This document shows, one piece after another, positions 17,388-26,332 of a stretch of 64,000 nucleotides of DNA. Made by a program: the position numbers and the translations under genes. The notes under the pieces are model-generated. The model did no database searches, had not been told where the DNA came from, and was given only the letters and a program-made list of their open reading frames with translations. This DNA is from Sphingomonas sp. 28-63-12 (GTDB lineage: Bacteria; Pseudomonadota; Alphaproteobacteria; Sphingomonadales; Sphingomonadaceae): positions 1 to 64,000 of the forward strand of contig NCGD01000024.1 in the NCBI GenBank assembly GCA_002281535.1, in the 5' to 3' direction. Position 1 is the stretch's first letter; each line of letters starts with the position of its first letter.

Positions 17388-18803
17388 ATGCGCCTACGCT
17401 TCATTGCCCCGTGCCTGGCCCTGCTCGGGGTCACCACCTCCAGCGCCGCCATCGCGCAAGCCATTTCGCCGCAGGAGTCCGCCCAAATCGACAAGCTCGT
17501 CGCCGAAAGCCTGGCCAGCACCGGGGTGCCGTCTGCATCGATCGCCATCGTACGCGGCGGCGAGATTGTGCTGACCAAGGCCTATGGCAAGCAATCCGAA
17601 ACGATCAAGAAGCCGCGGATCGATGCCCCCTATCAGATCGCATCGGTTTCAAAGCAATTTACCGCAGCGGCCTTGCTGCTGCTCGAGGACGAGGGCAAGC
17701 TTAGCCTAGACGACACTGTCGCCAAATATCTCCCCGGCATCACCGATGGCGACAAGATCACGATCCGCCAATTGCTCAGCCACACTTCGGGCCTGCAGGA
17801 CTATTGGCCGCAGGATTACAGTTTTCAGGCAATGGAAACGCCCACCACTCCCCAGAAAATTGTCGATCGCTGGGCCAAAAAGCCTCTGGACTATGCGCCG
17901 GGCACCAAATGGCAATATTCCAATACTGGTTATGTCGTGGCGGGGATGATCGTCGAGAAGGTTGCCGGTATGTCGTTAATCGACTTTCTGCAGGCCCATG
18001 TTTTCAAGCCGCTCGGCATGACCGCCAAGGATCAGGATCTCGCGACCGGTAAGAATGACCCGCAGGGTTATCATCGCTATGCCCTCGGCCCGGTACGGGT
18101 TGCGCAACCGGCCGCTTATGGCTGGCTGTTCGCGGCGGGCGAGTTGTCGATGTCGCCCACCGATCTGGCAAAATGGGATATCGCGCGGATCAACCGCACG
18201 GTGCTGCCGGCCGACGACTGGGTAGCGCAGGAAACACCGGTGGTGCTGCCCGACGGCAAGAACACCAATTACGGGCTGGGCGTCTTTACGGCGACCCGCG
18301 ATGGCCGGCGTTATGTCGAACATGGCGGTGAGGCGGTTGGCTTCCTCACCGAAAATATCGTCTATCCCGATGACAAAGCCGCGATCGTCGTTGCAGTCAA
18401 CGCCGATTTCGGCGGCACACAGGGCACCATCGCCCGGGCCATTGCCGATCTGATCCTGCCGGCAAAGACCGCCACCGCTGCCGCCGATCCCGAAATTGCC
18501 AAGACCGCGCAGGCGCGCGCCGTGTTCGAAGCGATGCGCGCCGGCACGCTCGACAAGGCAATGATGACGGAAAACTGGAATTATTTCTTCACCGGCACCG
18601 CCGCTGCGGATTATCGGGCGTCATTGGCACCGCTCGGCGAACCGACCAGCTTCGACCCCCTCGGACCGCCCCGGCTGCGCGGCGGCTTCGTCAACCGCAA
18701 TTACCGCGTGACCTATCCCGATCGGAAGCTTGTCGTCGTCAGCTACGCCGAGCCCGGCGAGCAGGGCCGCTATGAGCAATTTCTGGTCATGCCCGCCGAA
18801 TGA
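17388..18803 (+). CDS. Beta-lactamase-family serine hydrolase
   Basis: 471 residues with a signal peptide (1-24, cleavage near AIAQ). The penicillin-binding/class C fold is shown by SVSK (Ser86, Lys89) and YSN in QYSNTGY at about 180, plus LLSHTSGL. A C-terminal domain of about 120 residues follows and ends in VVVSYAEPGEQGR. Members include esterases, D-Ala-D-Ala carboxypeptidases and beta-lactamases, and sequence does not decide between them. ATG 17388 has GAGGA 9 nt upstream. The stop overlaps the aminopeptidase start (ATGA), so the two genes are coupled. Confidence 0.88.
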   Translation: MRLRFIAPCLALLGVTTSSAAIAQAISPQESAQIDKLVAESLASTGVPSASIAIVRGGEIVLTKAYGKQSETIKKPRIDAPYQIASVSKQFTAAALLLLEDEGKLSLDDTVAKYLPGITDGDKITIRQLLSHTSGLQDYWPQDYSFQAMETPTTPQKIVDRWAKKPLDYAPGTKWQYSNTGYVVAGMIVEKVAGMSLIDFLQAHVFKPLGMTAKDQDLATGKNDPQGYHRYALGPVRVAQPAAYGWLFAAGELSMSPTDLAKWDIARINRTVLPADDWVAQETPVVLPDGKNTNYGLGVFTATRDGRRYVEHGGEAVGFLTENIVYPDDKAAIVVAVNADFGGTQGTIARAIADLILPAKTATAAADPEIAKTAQARAVFEAMRAGTLDKAMMTENWNYFFTGTAAADYRASLAPLGEPTSFDPLGPPRLRGGFVNRNYRVTYPDRKLVVVSYAEPGEQGRYEQFLVMPAE

Positions 18804-20188
18804 TCGATTTTTCCGCGCTGCTGCAACCCGATCTCGGCCAACCCGCCCGCCTGATCGAGGTCGTCCATCCAAATGGCTTCGACACCTGGCTCGGCGACCA
18901 ACCGCCGCGCATCAGGACGCTGCTCAGCGCGCAAAAGGTGACGGGCAAAGCCGGCAACAAGGCGATCCTGCCCGGCGACGAGCCTGACCAATGGCATGCG
19001 CTGCTGGTTTGCGACGAAGCTGAAAGCTCGCCCTGGCGGATTGCCTCCCAAGGGGAAATCCTGCCGGAGGGCAGCTATCGACTGAAGAACGGCACCGTCG
19101 GTGCGGCCGGGCTTGGCTGGCTGCTCGCCCAGCACCGCTTCGACCGCTACCGCAAGGACGACAAGCCGACCGGTCCACGCATCCTGCTGACTGATGATGT
19201 CGCGCGCATCGCGGAAACCGTTCAACTGGCGGCGGCCACCGCCAAGGTACGCGATCTCGTCAATCTTGGCGCGTCAGATCTGGGCCCGGCCGAGCTTGAG
19301 GGGGAAGCCGAAACGCTGGCCTCACTCCATGGCGCAACGCTGAAGGTCACCCGTGGCGATGCGCTGGCCACCGGCTATCCCATGATTCATATCGTCGGCC
19401 AGGCGGCAGCGCGCGAGCGGGCGCCGCGCCTGATCGAGCTTGAATGGGGCGATCCCGCACATCCCCGCCTCGCGATTATCGGCAAGGGAGTCTGCTTCGA
19501 TTCGGGCGGGCTGGATATCAAGCCGTCATCGGGCATGCGGCTGATGAAGAAGGACATGGGCGGCGCAGCGCATGCGCTTGCACTCGCCGGCCTGATCATG
19601 GGCGGGCGGATGAAGGTCAGGCTCCATCTGCTGATTCCGGCGGTGGAGAATGCGATTGCCGGCAACGCCTTTCGCCCCGGCGACGTGCTGCCAACCCGCG
19701 CTGGGCTGACCGTGGAAAACACCAACACCGATGCCGAGGGGCGGCTGATCCTGGGTGACGCATTGACCCGGGCGGGAGAAGACAAACCCGATCTGATCAT
19801 CGATTTTGCGACCCTAACCGGCGCGGCACGAGTGGCGCTGGGACCCGATCTGCCAGCCACCTTCGCCAATGACGACACACTGGCAGACGCGTTGCTCGCC
19901 GCCGGCCGAGCCGTGCATGATCCGCTGTGGCGGCTGCCGCTGTGGGATGGTTATGATGAAATGCTGAAGTCAGACATCGCCGATCTGGTCAATGCGCCTG
20001 ACAGCGGTTTTGCCGGCACGATAACCGCAGCGCTGTTCCTGCGTCGCTTCGTGCCCGAGGGGACGGCCTGGGCCCATCTCGACACCTTCGCCTGGCGCCC
20101 GACGGCAAAGCCCGCCCGCCCCAAGGGCGGTGAGGCCCTTGGCCTGCGTGCGGCATGGACGATGCTGAAAGCGCGCTATCGCGGGTAA
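18800..20188 (+). CDS. Leucyl aminopeptidase family protein (M17)
   Basis: 462 residues of the M17 family, closer to the PepB-like group. The two-metal site is represented by GKGVCFDSGG (Lys at about 229) and the signature NTDAEGRL at 309-316. The N-terminal 150 residues form the non-catalytic domain. It is a cytosolic enzyme that removes N-terminal residues from peptides. Its start overlaps the stop of the serine hydrolase gene, which suggests joint use of peptide-type substrates. It is followed by a 76-bp gap and then the convergent mlaA. Confidence 0.92.
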   Translation: MIDFSALLQPDLGQPARLIEVVHPNGFDTWLGDQPPRIRTLLSAQKVTGKAGNKAILPGDEPDQWHALLVCDEAESSPWRIASQGEILPEGSYRLKNGTVGAAGLGWLLAQHRFDRYRKDDKPTGPRILLTDDVARIAETVQLAAATAKVRDLVNLGASDLGPAELEGEAETLASLHGATLKVTRGDALATGYPMIHIVGQAAARERAPRLIELEWGDPAHPRLAIIGKGVCFDSGGLDIKPSSGMRLMKKDMGGAAHALALAGLIMGGRMKVRLHLLIPAVENAIAGNAFRPGDVLPTRAGLTVENTNTDAEGRLILGDALTRAGEDKPDLIIDFATLTGAARVALGPDLPATFANDDTLADALLAAGRAVHDPLWRLPLWDGYDEMLKSDIADLVNAPDSGFAGTITAALFLRRFVPEGTAWAHLDTFAWRPTAKPARPKGGEALGLRAAWTMLKARYRG

Positions 20189-20264
20189 TGCTGCCATCAA
20201 TGTCGTCGCAACGATGGATACGATTGGTTGCTTCAACGCTCGCGTTTTGACGCACAGTGCCGAT

Positions 20265-21284
20265 TTAGGGCTCGATACTCGGCGATGGGGATGATGCCGG
20301 TGCTTTTTCAGTCACGGCATCCAACGTTATCACCGGGGATGGTTCCCGTATGATTGGGAATAACGGCCCGGGCGTGCTGCCGGCTTCAGCCGTCGTCTTG
20401 TGCCTGGAATGAAGCCCATCGATCTCCGCCTGCCGCCGATCGAGATAGAGCTTGCGTGTGGCGGCGTAGGGATCGGGGCTGTTGTCGTGAAGCGCGTGGA
20501 GTTCATCGTCAAACTCGGCCCGGTGATCAAGCTGGCTGATAACCCCGACGGGCAACGTGAACCAGATTTTATTGAACGGCTTGCCAAACGCAAAGGGCAG
20601 CAGGAACCGATCGATCATGCTCCCGGCAAAATCGCGAACCGTTGTGGACCCGATCAGCGGCAGGTAGAAAAACGGCCCGGGCTTGACCCCATAATATCCC
20701 AATGTGTCGGCAAGGCCGTTCGCGCGACGCGGCAAATGAAACGGGCGACGCTTCGCCATATCGAACAGGCCGCCAACGCCGATGGTTGAATTAATCGCGA
20801 AACGACCGGCTGTTTCGGCCGCTTTGCCAGGCTTGAGCTGGAGAAGAAAGTTTATGAAAACAATCGGATCGTGTAGATTGCTTAGCGCATTGCGCAAGCC
20901 GCTCCGGATCGGCGACGGGACATTTTCCTGATAGGCGAGCGCCGCCGGACCAACCACGGCCTTATCGACCGCCTGGGTTATTTTGAACGATCGGGCGTTG
21001 AACCGCGCAAACGGATCGCCTGGAATGCGTTTGCGGCCGTTGACGACAATCTCGCCCGGATCTCGGGGCGGAGCGGTTACCGAAGGTGCCGGTTTTTGAA
21101 GCAGGGCTGCGGCAGTCAGTGCCTTCTCGGCCTTGGGCATCGCTGGCGCAGGCAGGACAGCCTGCGGCAATTCATCGCTCGTGGGCACAACTTGTAATGG
21201 CGCTGCGACCGTGACAGCCCGATCCGTCGCATCCGGCGCCGGACCGGCCAGCATCATGGCCATCACGAACAGCGGCGTATTCAT
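20265..21284 (-). CDS. mlaA: MlaA-family lipid asymmetry protein
   Basis: 339 residues. The MlaA (VacJ) domain is at about 85-290, with DPFARFN, an NTI-like INSTIGVGGLFD block, and GYYGVKPGPFFYLPLIGSTTVRD. MlaA works in the outer membrane to remove misplaced phospholipids via the Mla pathway. The N-terminus is hydrophobic but there is no Cys anywhere in the protein, so no lipobox, whereas most MlaA proteins are lipoproteins. A long Pro/Ala-rich stretch (about 25-80) precedes the domain and a Pro/Ser-rich tail follows it. It stands alone, without mlaBCDEF nearby. Confidence 0.87.
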   Translation of the reverse strand: MNTPLFVMAMMLAGPAPDATDRAVTVAAPLQVVPTSDELPQAVLPAPAMPKAEKALTAAALLQKPAPSVTAPPRDPGEIVVNGRKRIPGDPFARFNARSFKITQAVDKAVVGPAALAYQENVPSPIRSGLRNALSNLHDPIVFINFLLQLKPGKAAETAGRFAINSTIGVGGLFDMAKRRPFHLPRRANGLADTLGYYGVKPGPFFYLPLIGSTTVRDFAGSMIDRFLLPFAFGKPFNKIWFTLPVGVISQLDHRAEFDDELHALHDNSPDPYAATRKLYLDRRQAEIDGLHSRHKTTAEAGSTPGPLFPIIREPSPVITLDAVTEKAPASSPSPSIEP

Positions 21285-21622
21285 GCCCCTTGCATCCCCG
21301 CCAAGCGATCACCTGCGGCAATTGCCCGTGCACCGATCAAGGTATCTATCTGTGAAATGGCGACAAATGGCGACGCGATGATGTTAGTCACGCCTGAACG
21401 ATCTGCATGCGCGTAGAACCCGAGGAGAATATTCGCGCCACTATTCTCGAAATAACCATCGAACACTCCTGATCGGGCACAACGAACGCGCCGATGCCCG
21501 GGGGGATCAGCGATGGCCTGCGCCCTACAGTGATTTTGCCTCGCCCACACATTTTATTATGCCAACGTGTCGAGCTTGGGCGCTCCGTCGTCAAGTTGGA
21601 AAACTTTTGACGCGCGGGCTAG

Positions 21623-21642
21623 CGACATCTCGCGAAATGTCG
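21623..21642. promoter_or_regulatory. 20-bp near-perfect palindrome, possible operator
   Basis: CGACAT-C-TCGCGA-A-ATGTCG: outer 6-bp arms and a central 6-bp palindrome, with one mismatched pair. It is about 340 bp upstream of mlaA and 175 bp upstream of the small membrane gene. The binding protein is unknown. Confidence 0.35.
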
Positions 21643-21738
21643 CGGCGAACGAGCATGAATTTCACGGCCGGCATGGCGATCGACTAGTCCCGCTAGCCGG
21701 TACCCATGCCCGCCGACGCCGATGGTGACATTACGCGT

Positions 21739-21764
21739 GGAACCCTGACCGTGGCGGGGGGTTA
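21739..21764 (+). promoter_or_regulatory. Candidate EcfG (general stress) promoter
   Basis: GGAAC at 21739-21743, then 16 nt, then GGTTAA from 21760, close to the alphaproteobacterial EcfG consensus GGAAC-N16/17-CGTT. It is on the correct strand and about 50 bp upstream of the lmo0937-type gene, leaving a short leader. Small membrane proteins of this type are often stress-induced. One mismatch in the -10 box. Confidence 0.5.
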
Positions 21765-21780
21765 ATCCCCATGCAGCAGG

Positions 21781-21797
21781 GCCGAGACAGTCTCGGC
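21781..21797. promoter_or_regulatory. Perfect 17-bp palindrome in the leader
   Basis: GCCGAGAC-A-GTCTCGGC, 20 bp upstream of the start codon of the small membrane gene. It could be an operator, or a leader hairpin just before the AAGGA ribosome site. Confidence 0.4.
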
Positions 21798-21816
21798 ATC
21801 ACCAAAGGATCATTAC

Positions 21817-21963
21817 ATGCTCTGGACTATCGTGTTGATTTTGTTCGTGTTGTGGGCGCTTGGCCTGGGCTTCCACATTGCAGGTGGCTTGATTCATATC
21901 CTGCTCGTGATTGCAGCGATCGTCATCGTCGTCCGCCTGTTGAGCGGCCGGCGCGCTATCTAG
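21817..21963 (+). CDS. lmo0937-type small membrane protein, 48 aa
   Basis: A 48-residue protein, nearly all hydrophobic: two short membrane segments separated by HIAGGLIH, with an RRAI C-terminus. This pattern (MLWTI at the start, GGLIH in the middle, LLVIA..V.RLLSGRR at the end) is that of the lmo0937 family of tiny membrane proteins. AAGGA lies 7 nt before ATG 21817. The last 8 nt overlap the end of the convergent tpiA. A candidate EcfG promoter upstream suggests general-stress control. Molecular role unknown. Confidence 0.8.
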   Translation: MLWTIVLILFVLWALGLGFHIAGGLIHILLVIAAIVIVVRLLSGRRAI

Positions 21964-22717
21964 CCGGCTGGGCCGCTGCGGAGGCTGCGGCGGCGATGAT
22001 CGGCACGAAGGTTGCTGCCCGCAGGCTCGCCCCACCGACCAGCGCGCCGTCGACATTGGCGGTGGCGAGTAGGTCGGCGGCATTGTCTGGGGTTACGGAT
22101 CCCCCGTAGAGAATACGGACGGCCGTTGCCCGGGCGCCAATCTTGGCCGTAAGCGCGGCGCGAATGGCGGCGTGCATCGCTGCTACATCGTCGACTTCGG
22201 CCACCCGGCCGGTGCCGATCGCCCAAATCGGTTCATAAGCAACGGACAACCAAGCGCCATCAACATCATCCGGCAGCGAACCGGCGAGCTGGGCGGTCAC
22301 CACCGCCTCGGCATTACCGGCTTCGCGCTGTGCCAGCGTCTCGCCGACACACAGAATGACGAGCAAGGCCTCGCCTTGGGCAGCACGCGCTTTGGCCCGG
22401 ACATCGGCGTTGCTCTCGCCCTGATCGGCGCGGCGCTCGCTATGGCCGACAATGGTAAAGCGCGCGCCCGCCTCGCGGACCATTGCCGCTGAAATGCACC
22501 CGGTATGGGCACCGTAGGGGGCGCCGTGCACATCCTGCGCGCCGATCATCAATCCAGGCACCTGCGTTACCGCCGGTGCGATCAGTGTGGCGGCTACCGC
22601 CACCGCGACGTCGACCGACCCAGTCGCCACAGCTGCATTGGCAATCGCGTCCAGCTCACCCAGCGTGGCGAGACAGCCGTTCATCTTCCAATTGCCCGCC
22701 ACTAGCTTGCGTCGCAT
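21956..22717 (-). CDS. tpiA: Triosephosphate isomerase
   Basis: 253 residues, the usual length. The N-terminal VAGNWKMNG holds the catalytic Lys. The catalytic His is in VGHSERR, and the catalytic Glu and hinge loop are in AYEPIWAIGTG, followed by ILYGGSV as the phosphate-binding block. It interconverts glyceraldehyde 3-phosphate and dihydroxyacetone phosphate in glycolysis and gluconeogenesis. Its stop overlaps the small membrane gene on the other strand, and it is divergent from ppiD. ATG 22717 has AAGGGGAAG upstream. Confidence 0.97.
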   Translation of the reverse strand: MRRKLVAGNWKMNGCLATLGELDAIANAAVATGSVDVAVAVAATLIAPAVTQVPGLMIGAQDVHGAPYGAHTGCISAAMVREAGARFTIVGHSERRADQGESNADVRAKARAAQGEALLVILCVGETLAQREAGNAEAVVTAQLAGSLPDDVDGAWLSVAYEPIWAIGTGRVAEVDDVAAMHAAIRAALTAKIGARATAVRILYGGSVTPDNAADLLATANVDGALVGGASLRAATFVPIIAAAASAAAQPAR

Positions 22718-22786
22718 TTCTTCCCCTTTTTGGCCTAATCATTTGCCGATAGCGCGCCTGACCGTGCGCACAAGCTTGAAGCGATC

Positions 22787-22810
22787 GGCATCGCTGCGTA
22801 AAGCGATGCC
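22787..22810. promoter_or_regulatory. 9-bp inverted repeat upstream of ppiD
   Basis: GGCATCGCT and AGCGATGCC at 22787-22795 and 22802-22810, separated by 6 nt, 32 bp before the ppiD start in the tpiA-ppiD divergent region. It could be a leader hairpin or an operator; no known regulator matched. Confidence 0.35.
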
Positions 22811-22841
22811 ACATCACCCGCAGGATCGGTCTCCCCAACGC

Positions 22842-24779
22842 ATGCTCAGCTTTATTCGCTCGCTCATCAATTCGCGGACAGGGATCATCGTCACTTTCGC
22901 TTTCCTGGTGCTGATCGCGCTCGCCTTCGCGGCCAGTGACATCACCGGTTCGGCGGGCAATGGCCGCACCGCCACGGGTAGCAGCGTCGCAACGATCGGC
23001 AAGGCCGACCTCGGCGTCGCCGAACTCAAGCGCCGCACGCAGGACGAGATGGCGACCTTTCGCCAGCGTCAGCCGACTCTCGACATGGTCCAGTTCGTCA
23101 ACGGTGGCGGCTTTGAGGGCACGCTTGAACGGCTGATTGGCGCGATCGCGTTATCGCAATTCGGCGACAAGGTCGGCATGGTCGTCAGCAAAAGAGCGGT
23201 CGATGGCCAGATCGCCAGTGTCCCCGATCTGCAAGGCCTCGACGGCAAGTTCAGCCAGGCAAAATATCAACTACTGCTTTCTCAGCGTAAAATTACCGAT
23301 GCCCAGATCCGCAGCGACATCGCGCGCAGCACGATCAGCCAGCAGCTGACGGTCCCGACCGAAGGCGCCAGCCAGGTGCCGCTCGATCTCGCAGCGCCCT
23401 ATGCCGCATTGCTTCTGGAGAAGCGCGCCGGCGTGATCGGCTTTGTCCCGACCAACGCGGTTGGCGCAGGCCCACCCCCGACTCCGGCCGAAATTGCTAC
23501 CTATTACAAGCGCAACGCGGCGCGCTATACCATCCCTGAACGCCGGGTGATCCGCTATGCGGTGATCACGCCTGATCTTGTCAAGGCCAGCGCCACGCCG
23601 ACTGAATCCGAAATCGCGGCCGCCTACAAGGCGCAGGCGAACCGGTTCGCGGCGAGCGAAAAGCGAACCCTGTCGCAGGTAGTGATCGGCGACCGGGCCG
23701 CCGCCGATGCGCTTGTCGCCAAGGTCAAGTCCGGCACCGCGATTGAGGCTGCCGCCAAGGCCGCCGGTCTTGCAGCCGCCAAGCTGAGCGGCGTCGAAAA
23801 GCCGGCCTACACTGCACAAACGTCTACCGAAATCGGCACGGCGGTGTTCGCCGCCGCCCGCGGCGCCATTGTTGGCCCTATCAAATCGGCCTTTGGCTGG
23901 ACGATCATCCGGGTCGATTCGATCGATCTGGTCGCCGCGAAGACGCTCGATCAGGCCCGCGCCGATCTCACCCGTGAACTGGCCGCTGACAAGCTCGCCA
24001 AGGCGCTCGGCGCGCTGCACGACAAGATCGACGATTCGATCGGCAACAATGCCACCTTTGCCGAGATTATTGCCGATCAGAAGTTACAAGCGATCGCGAC
24101 CGCGCCCGTCGTCGCCGATGGCCGCGATCCTGAAAACAGCGCGTTGCCGGCTGATCCTAAACTTAGCCAGGTCGTGGCCGCTGGCTTCGCTGCCGAGCAG
24201 GGCGATGATCCGCAGCTTGTGCCGGTTGGCCAGGACGGCAGTTTTGCAGTCGTTTCGCTCGATCGGATCGTGCCCAGCGCACCACCGCCGATCGCCAAGA
24301 TCAACGATTTGGTCGTCCGCGACTTTGCGATCGATCGCGCGCGCCGGCAGGCGCGCGCGATCGCCGCCGACATCGTCGCCAAAGCCAATAAGGGCATCAA
24401 GCTTGGCGACGCGGTTGCCCAGGCGCCGCTCAAGCTGCCCGCCGTTCGACCGATAGCCGCATCGCGCGCCCAGCTGGCCGCTAATCCAAAGGGTGCGCCG
24501 CCGCCACTGGTGTTGCTGTTCAGCATGGCCGGCAAGACGGCTAAGTTGCTCGAAGCCCCCGACCGGGCCGGCTATTATGTGATCTATCTCGACGAGATCC
24601 AGCGCGCCGCCGCCGTCAATAATCCACAGCTTATCCAGGCGATGCGCGGCGATCTGAGCAAGGTGGTTGGGCGTGAATACATCGCTCAGTTCGTTGAGTC
24701 GGTGCGCCGCGACGTTGGCGTCAAGAAGAACGATGCGCTGATCGCCCAGACCCGCAAGGACCTGGTGGGCGAGCGCTGA
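22842..24779 (+). CDS. ppiD: Peptidyl-prolyl isomerase PpiD
   Basis: 645 residues. One N-terminal transmembrane anchor (about 12-32) is followed by a SurA-like N-domain, a parvulin-type PPIase region (about 265-370, ending in the block AFGWTIIRVDSI) and a second chaperone-like half. PpiD sits at the inner-membrane periplasmic face near the Sec translocon and assists folding of exported proteins. The ATG at 22842 starts directly before the membrane anchor; longer frames upstream give an implausible N-terminus. trpE follows 8 bp downstream, an arrangement seen in sphingomonads. Confidence 0.9.
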   Translation: MLSFIRSLINSRTGIIVTFAFLVLIALAFAASDITGSAGNGRTATGSSVATIGKADLGVAELKRRTQDEMATFRQRQPTLDMVQFVNGGGFEGTLERLIGAIALSQFGDKVGMVVSKRAVDGQIASVPDLQGLDGKFSQAKYQLLLSQRKITDAQIRSDIARSTISQQLTVPTEGASQVPLDLAAPYAALLLEKRAGVIGFVPTNAVGAGPPPTPAEIATYYKRNAARYTIPERRVIRYAVITPDLVKASATPTESEIAAAYKAQANRFAASEKRTLSQVVIGDRAAADALVAKVKSGTAIEAAAKAAGLAAAKLSGVEKPAYTAQTSTEIGTAVFAAARGAIVGPIKSAFGWTIIRVDSIDLVAAKTLDQARADLTRELAADKLAKALGALHDKIDDSIGNNATFAEIIADQKLQAIATAPVVADGRDPENSALPADPKLSQVVAAGFAAEQGDDPQLVPVGQDGSFAVVSLDRIVPSAPPPIAKINDLVVRDFAIDRARRQARAIAADIVAKANKGIKLGDAVAQAPLKLPAVRPIAASRAQLAANPKGAPPPLVLLFSMAGKTAKLLEAPDRAGYYVIYLDEIQRAAAVNNPQLIQAMRGDLSKVVGREYIAQFVESVRRDVGVKKNDALIAQTRKDLVGER

Positions 24780-24787
24780 CCGAGCCG

Positions 24788-26308
24788 ATGATTGCCGACG
24801 CCACGATCGAAGGGATCGAGCTAGCCAGCACAGCGCTTGCAGCGGGGCGGCCGGCCCTGTTGTGGCATCGCCAGATTGCCGACACCGAAACGCCGGTCGC
24901 CGCCGCGCTCAAGCTGATCGAGCCCGGGCGCGGGGACTTCTTGCTCGAATCGGTTGAGGGCGGATCGGTGCGCGGCCGCCACAGTTTGATCGGGCTCGCC
25001 CCCGATCTTATGTTTCGCGCCCATGGCAACGCGGCGGCCATTAACCGCCATTGGCAGTCCGATCGCGCCGCCTTTGCCCCCAGCCCTCTGCCGACGCTCG
25101 ACGCATTGCGGGCGCTGGTTGCCGATTGCCTGATGGACGTGCCCGCTGCACTGCCGCGTGCGCTTGCCTGTCTGGTCGGCTATTTCGGCTATGAGACGGT
25201 GGGCCTGGTTGAGAAGCTCGATCGGCCGGCCACCGATTCACTCGGTCTGCCGGACATGATGTTCGTCCGGCCAACGGTGATCCTGATCTTCGATCGGCTG
25301 GCAGATGCACTGTTTATCGTCGCCCCGGTTTGGCCCGATCCGGAAAAGCCGGGCGATGCGCTGATCGCGACAGCCGCCGAGCGGATCGAGGTGATCGCCG
25401 CCCGTCTGGCGACGGCGGCACTGCCAGTGCCCATCCGCACCGAACCGAAGGAAGTTGCGCTAACCCCCGTCCTTGCACCGGGGCGGTATGGCGAGATGGT
25501 CGCGGCGGCCAAGGACTATATCGTTGGCGGCGATATCTTTCAGGTGGTGCTCGCGCAGCGATTCACCCTGCCCTTTGCGCTACCGGCCTTTGAGCTGTAT
25601 CGCGCACTGCGCCGGATCAACCCGTCTCCCTTTCTCTATCATCTCGATCTGCCTGGCTTCTCACTGACCGGGTCGAGTCCGGAAATTCTGGTCCGCGTCC
25701 GCGACGGCGAGATCACGATCCGGCCGATCGCCGGCACCAGGCCGCGCGGCAAAACGGCCGCCGAAGACGAAGCCAACCGCACCAGCCTGCTCGCCGACCC
25801 AAAGGAGCGTGCTGAACATCTGATGCTACTCGATCTCGGCCGCAACGATACCGGCCGTGTTGCCGAAGCCGGCAGCGTCCAGGTAACCGATAGCTATACC
25901 GTTGAATTTTATAGCCATGTCATGCATATCGTCTCCAATGTAGTGGGGCGCTTGGACAGCAAACATGATGCCATCGACGCGTTGTTCGCCGGCTTTCCGG
26001 CCGGTACCGTCTCAGGCGCGCCCAAGGTCCGGGCCTGCGAAATCATCGCCGAACTCGAACCCGAAGTGCGCGGCGCTTATGCCGGCGGTGTCGGCTATTT
26101 TTCGCCCGATGGATCAATGGACAGTTGCATCGTGTTGCGCACCGCGATCGTGAAGGACGGGACGATGCACGTTCAGGCCGGTGCCGGTATCGTCGCCGAT
26201 AGCGATCCCGCCTATGAACAGCGCGAATGCGAGGCGAAAGCCGGCGCATTGTTGGCCGCTGCGCGGGAAGCGATCGCACGGGCGGGAATGGCGGGTTTCG
26301 GGCAGTAG
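24788..26308 (+). CDS. trpE: Anthranilate synthase component I
   Basis: 506 residues of the chorismate-utilising family. The N-terminal domain is feedback-sensitive in this family; the LLESVEGG block at about 54 is where Trp binds. The C-terminal half has SPEILVR, GTRPRG, ELLxDLGRND-type (LLDLGRNDTG) and SGAPKVRA motifs. It forms anthranilate from chorismate with TrpG, the first step to tryptophan. It is coupled to ppiD upstream (8 bp). trpG lies almost 2 kb downstream with two unrelated genes between them. No leader-peptide attenuator is visible in the 8-bp gap. Confidence 0.96.
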   Translation: MIADATIEGIELASTALAAGRPALLWHRQIADTETPVAAALKLIEPGRGDFLLESVEGGSVRGRHSLIGLAPDLMFRAHGNAAAINRHWQSDRAAFAPSPLPTLDALRALVADCLMDVPAALPRALACLVGYFGYETVGLVEKLDRPATDSLGLPDMMFVRPTVILIFDRLADALFIVAPVWPDPEKPGDALIATAAERIEVIAARLATAALPVPIRTEPKEVALTPVLAPGRYGEMVAAAKDYIVGGDIFQVVLAQRFTLPFALPAFELYRALRRINPSPFLYHLDLPGFSLTGSSPEILVRVRDGEITIRPIAGTRPRGKTAAEDEANRTSLLADPKERAEHLMLLDLGRNDTGRVAEAGSVQVTDSYTVEFYSHVMHIVSNVVGRLDSKHDAIDALFAGFPAGTVSGAPKVRACEIIAELEPEVRGAYAGGVGYFSPDGSMDSCIVLRTAIVKDGTMHVQAGAGIVADSDPAYEQRECEAKAGALLAAAREAIARAGMAGFGQ

Positions 26309-26332
26309 GTCAGGCCGCAGGAAGGGCAAATA

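Larger units (their letters stand above)
21285..21816. other. Intergenic region with regulatory elements, no supported gene
   Basis: This 532-bp stretch separates mlaA and the small stress-type membrane gene. Short open frames on the minus strand (for example 21281-21550) have no family resemblance. It contains a 20-bp near-palindrome (21623-21642), a candidate EcfG promoter (from 21739) and a perfect 17-bp palindrome (21781-21797). Confidence 0.6.

Noticed and set aside
21281-21594. Short minus-strand open frames upstream of mlaA, one overlapping its start codon
   Set aside because: No family resemblance and no ribosome site; the overlap with the mlaA start is likely chance.
24780-24787. 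trp leader-peptide attenuator before trpE
   Set aside because: Only 8 bp separate ppiD and trpE, so there is no room for a leader peptide and stem-loops there.
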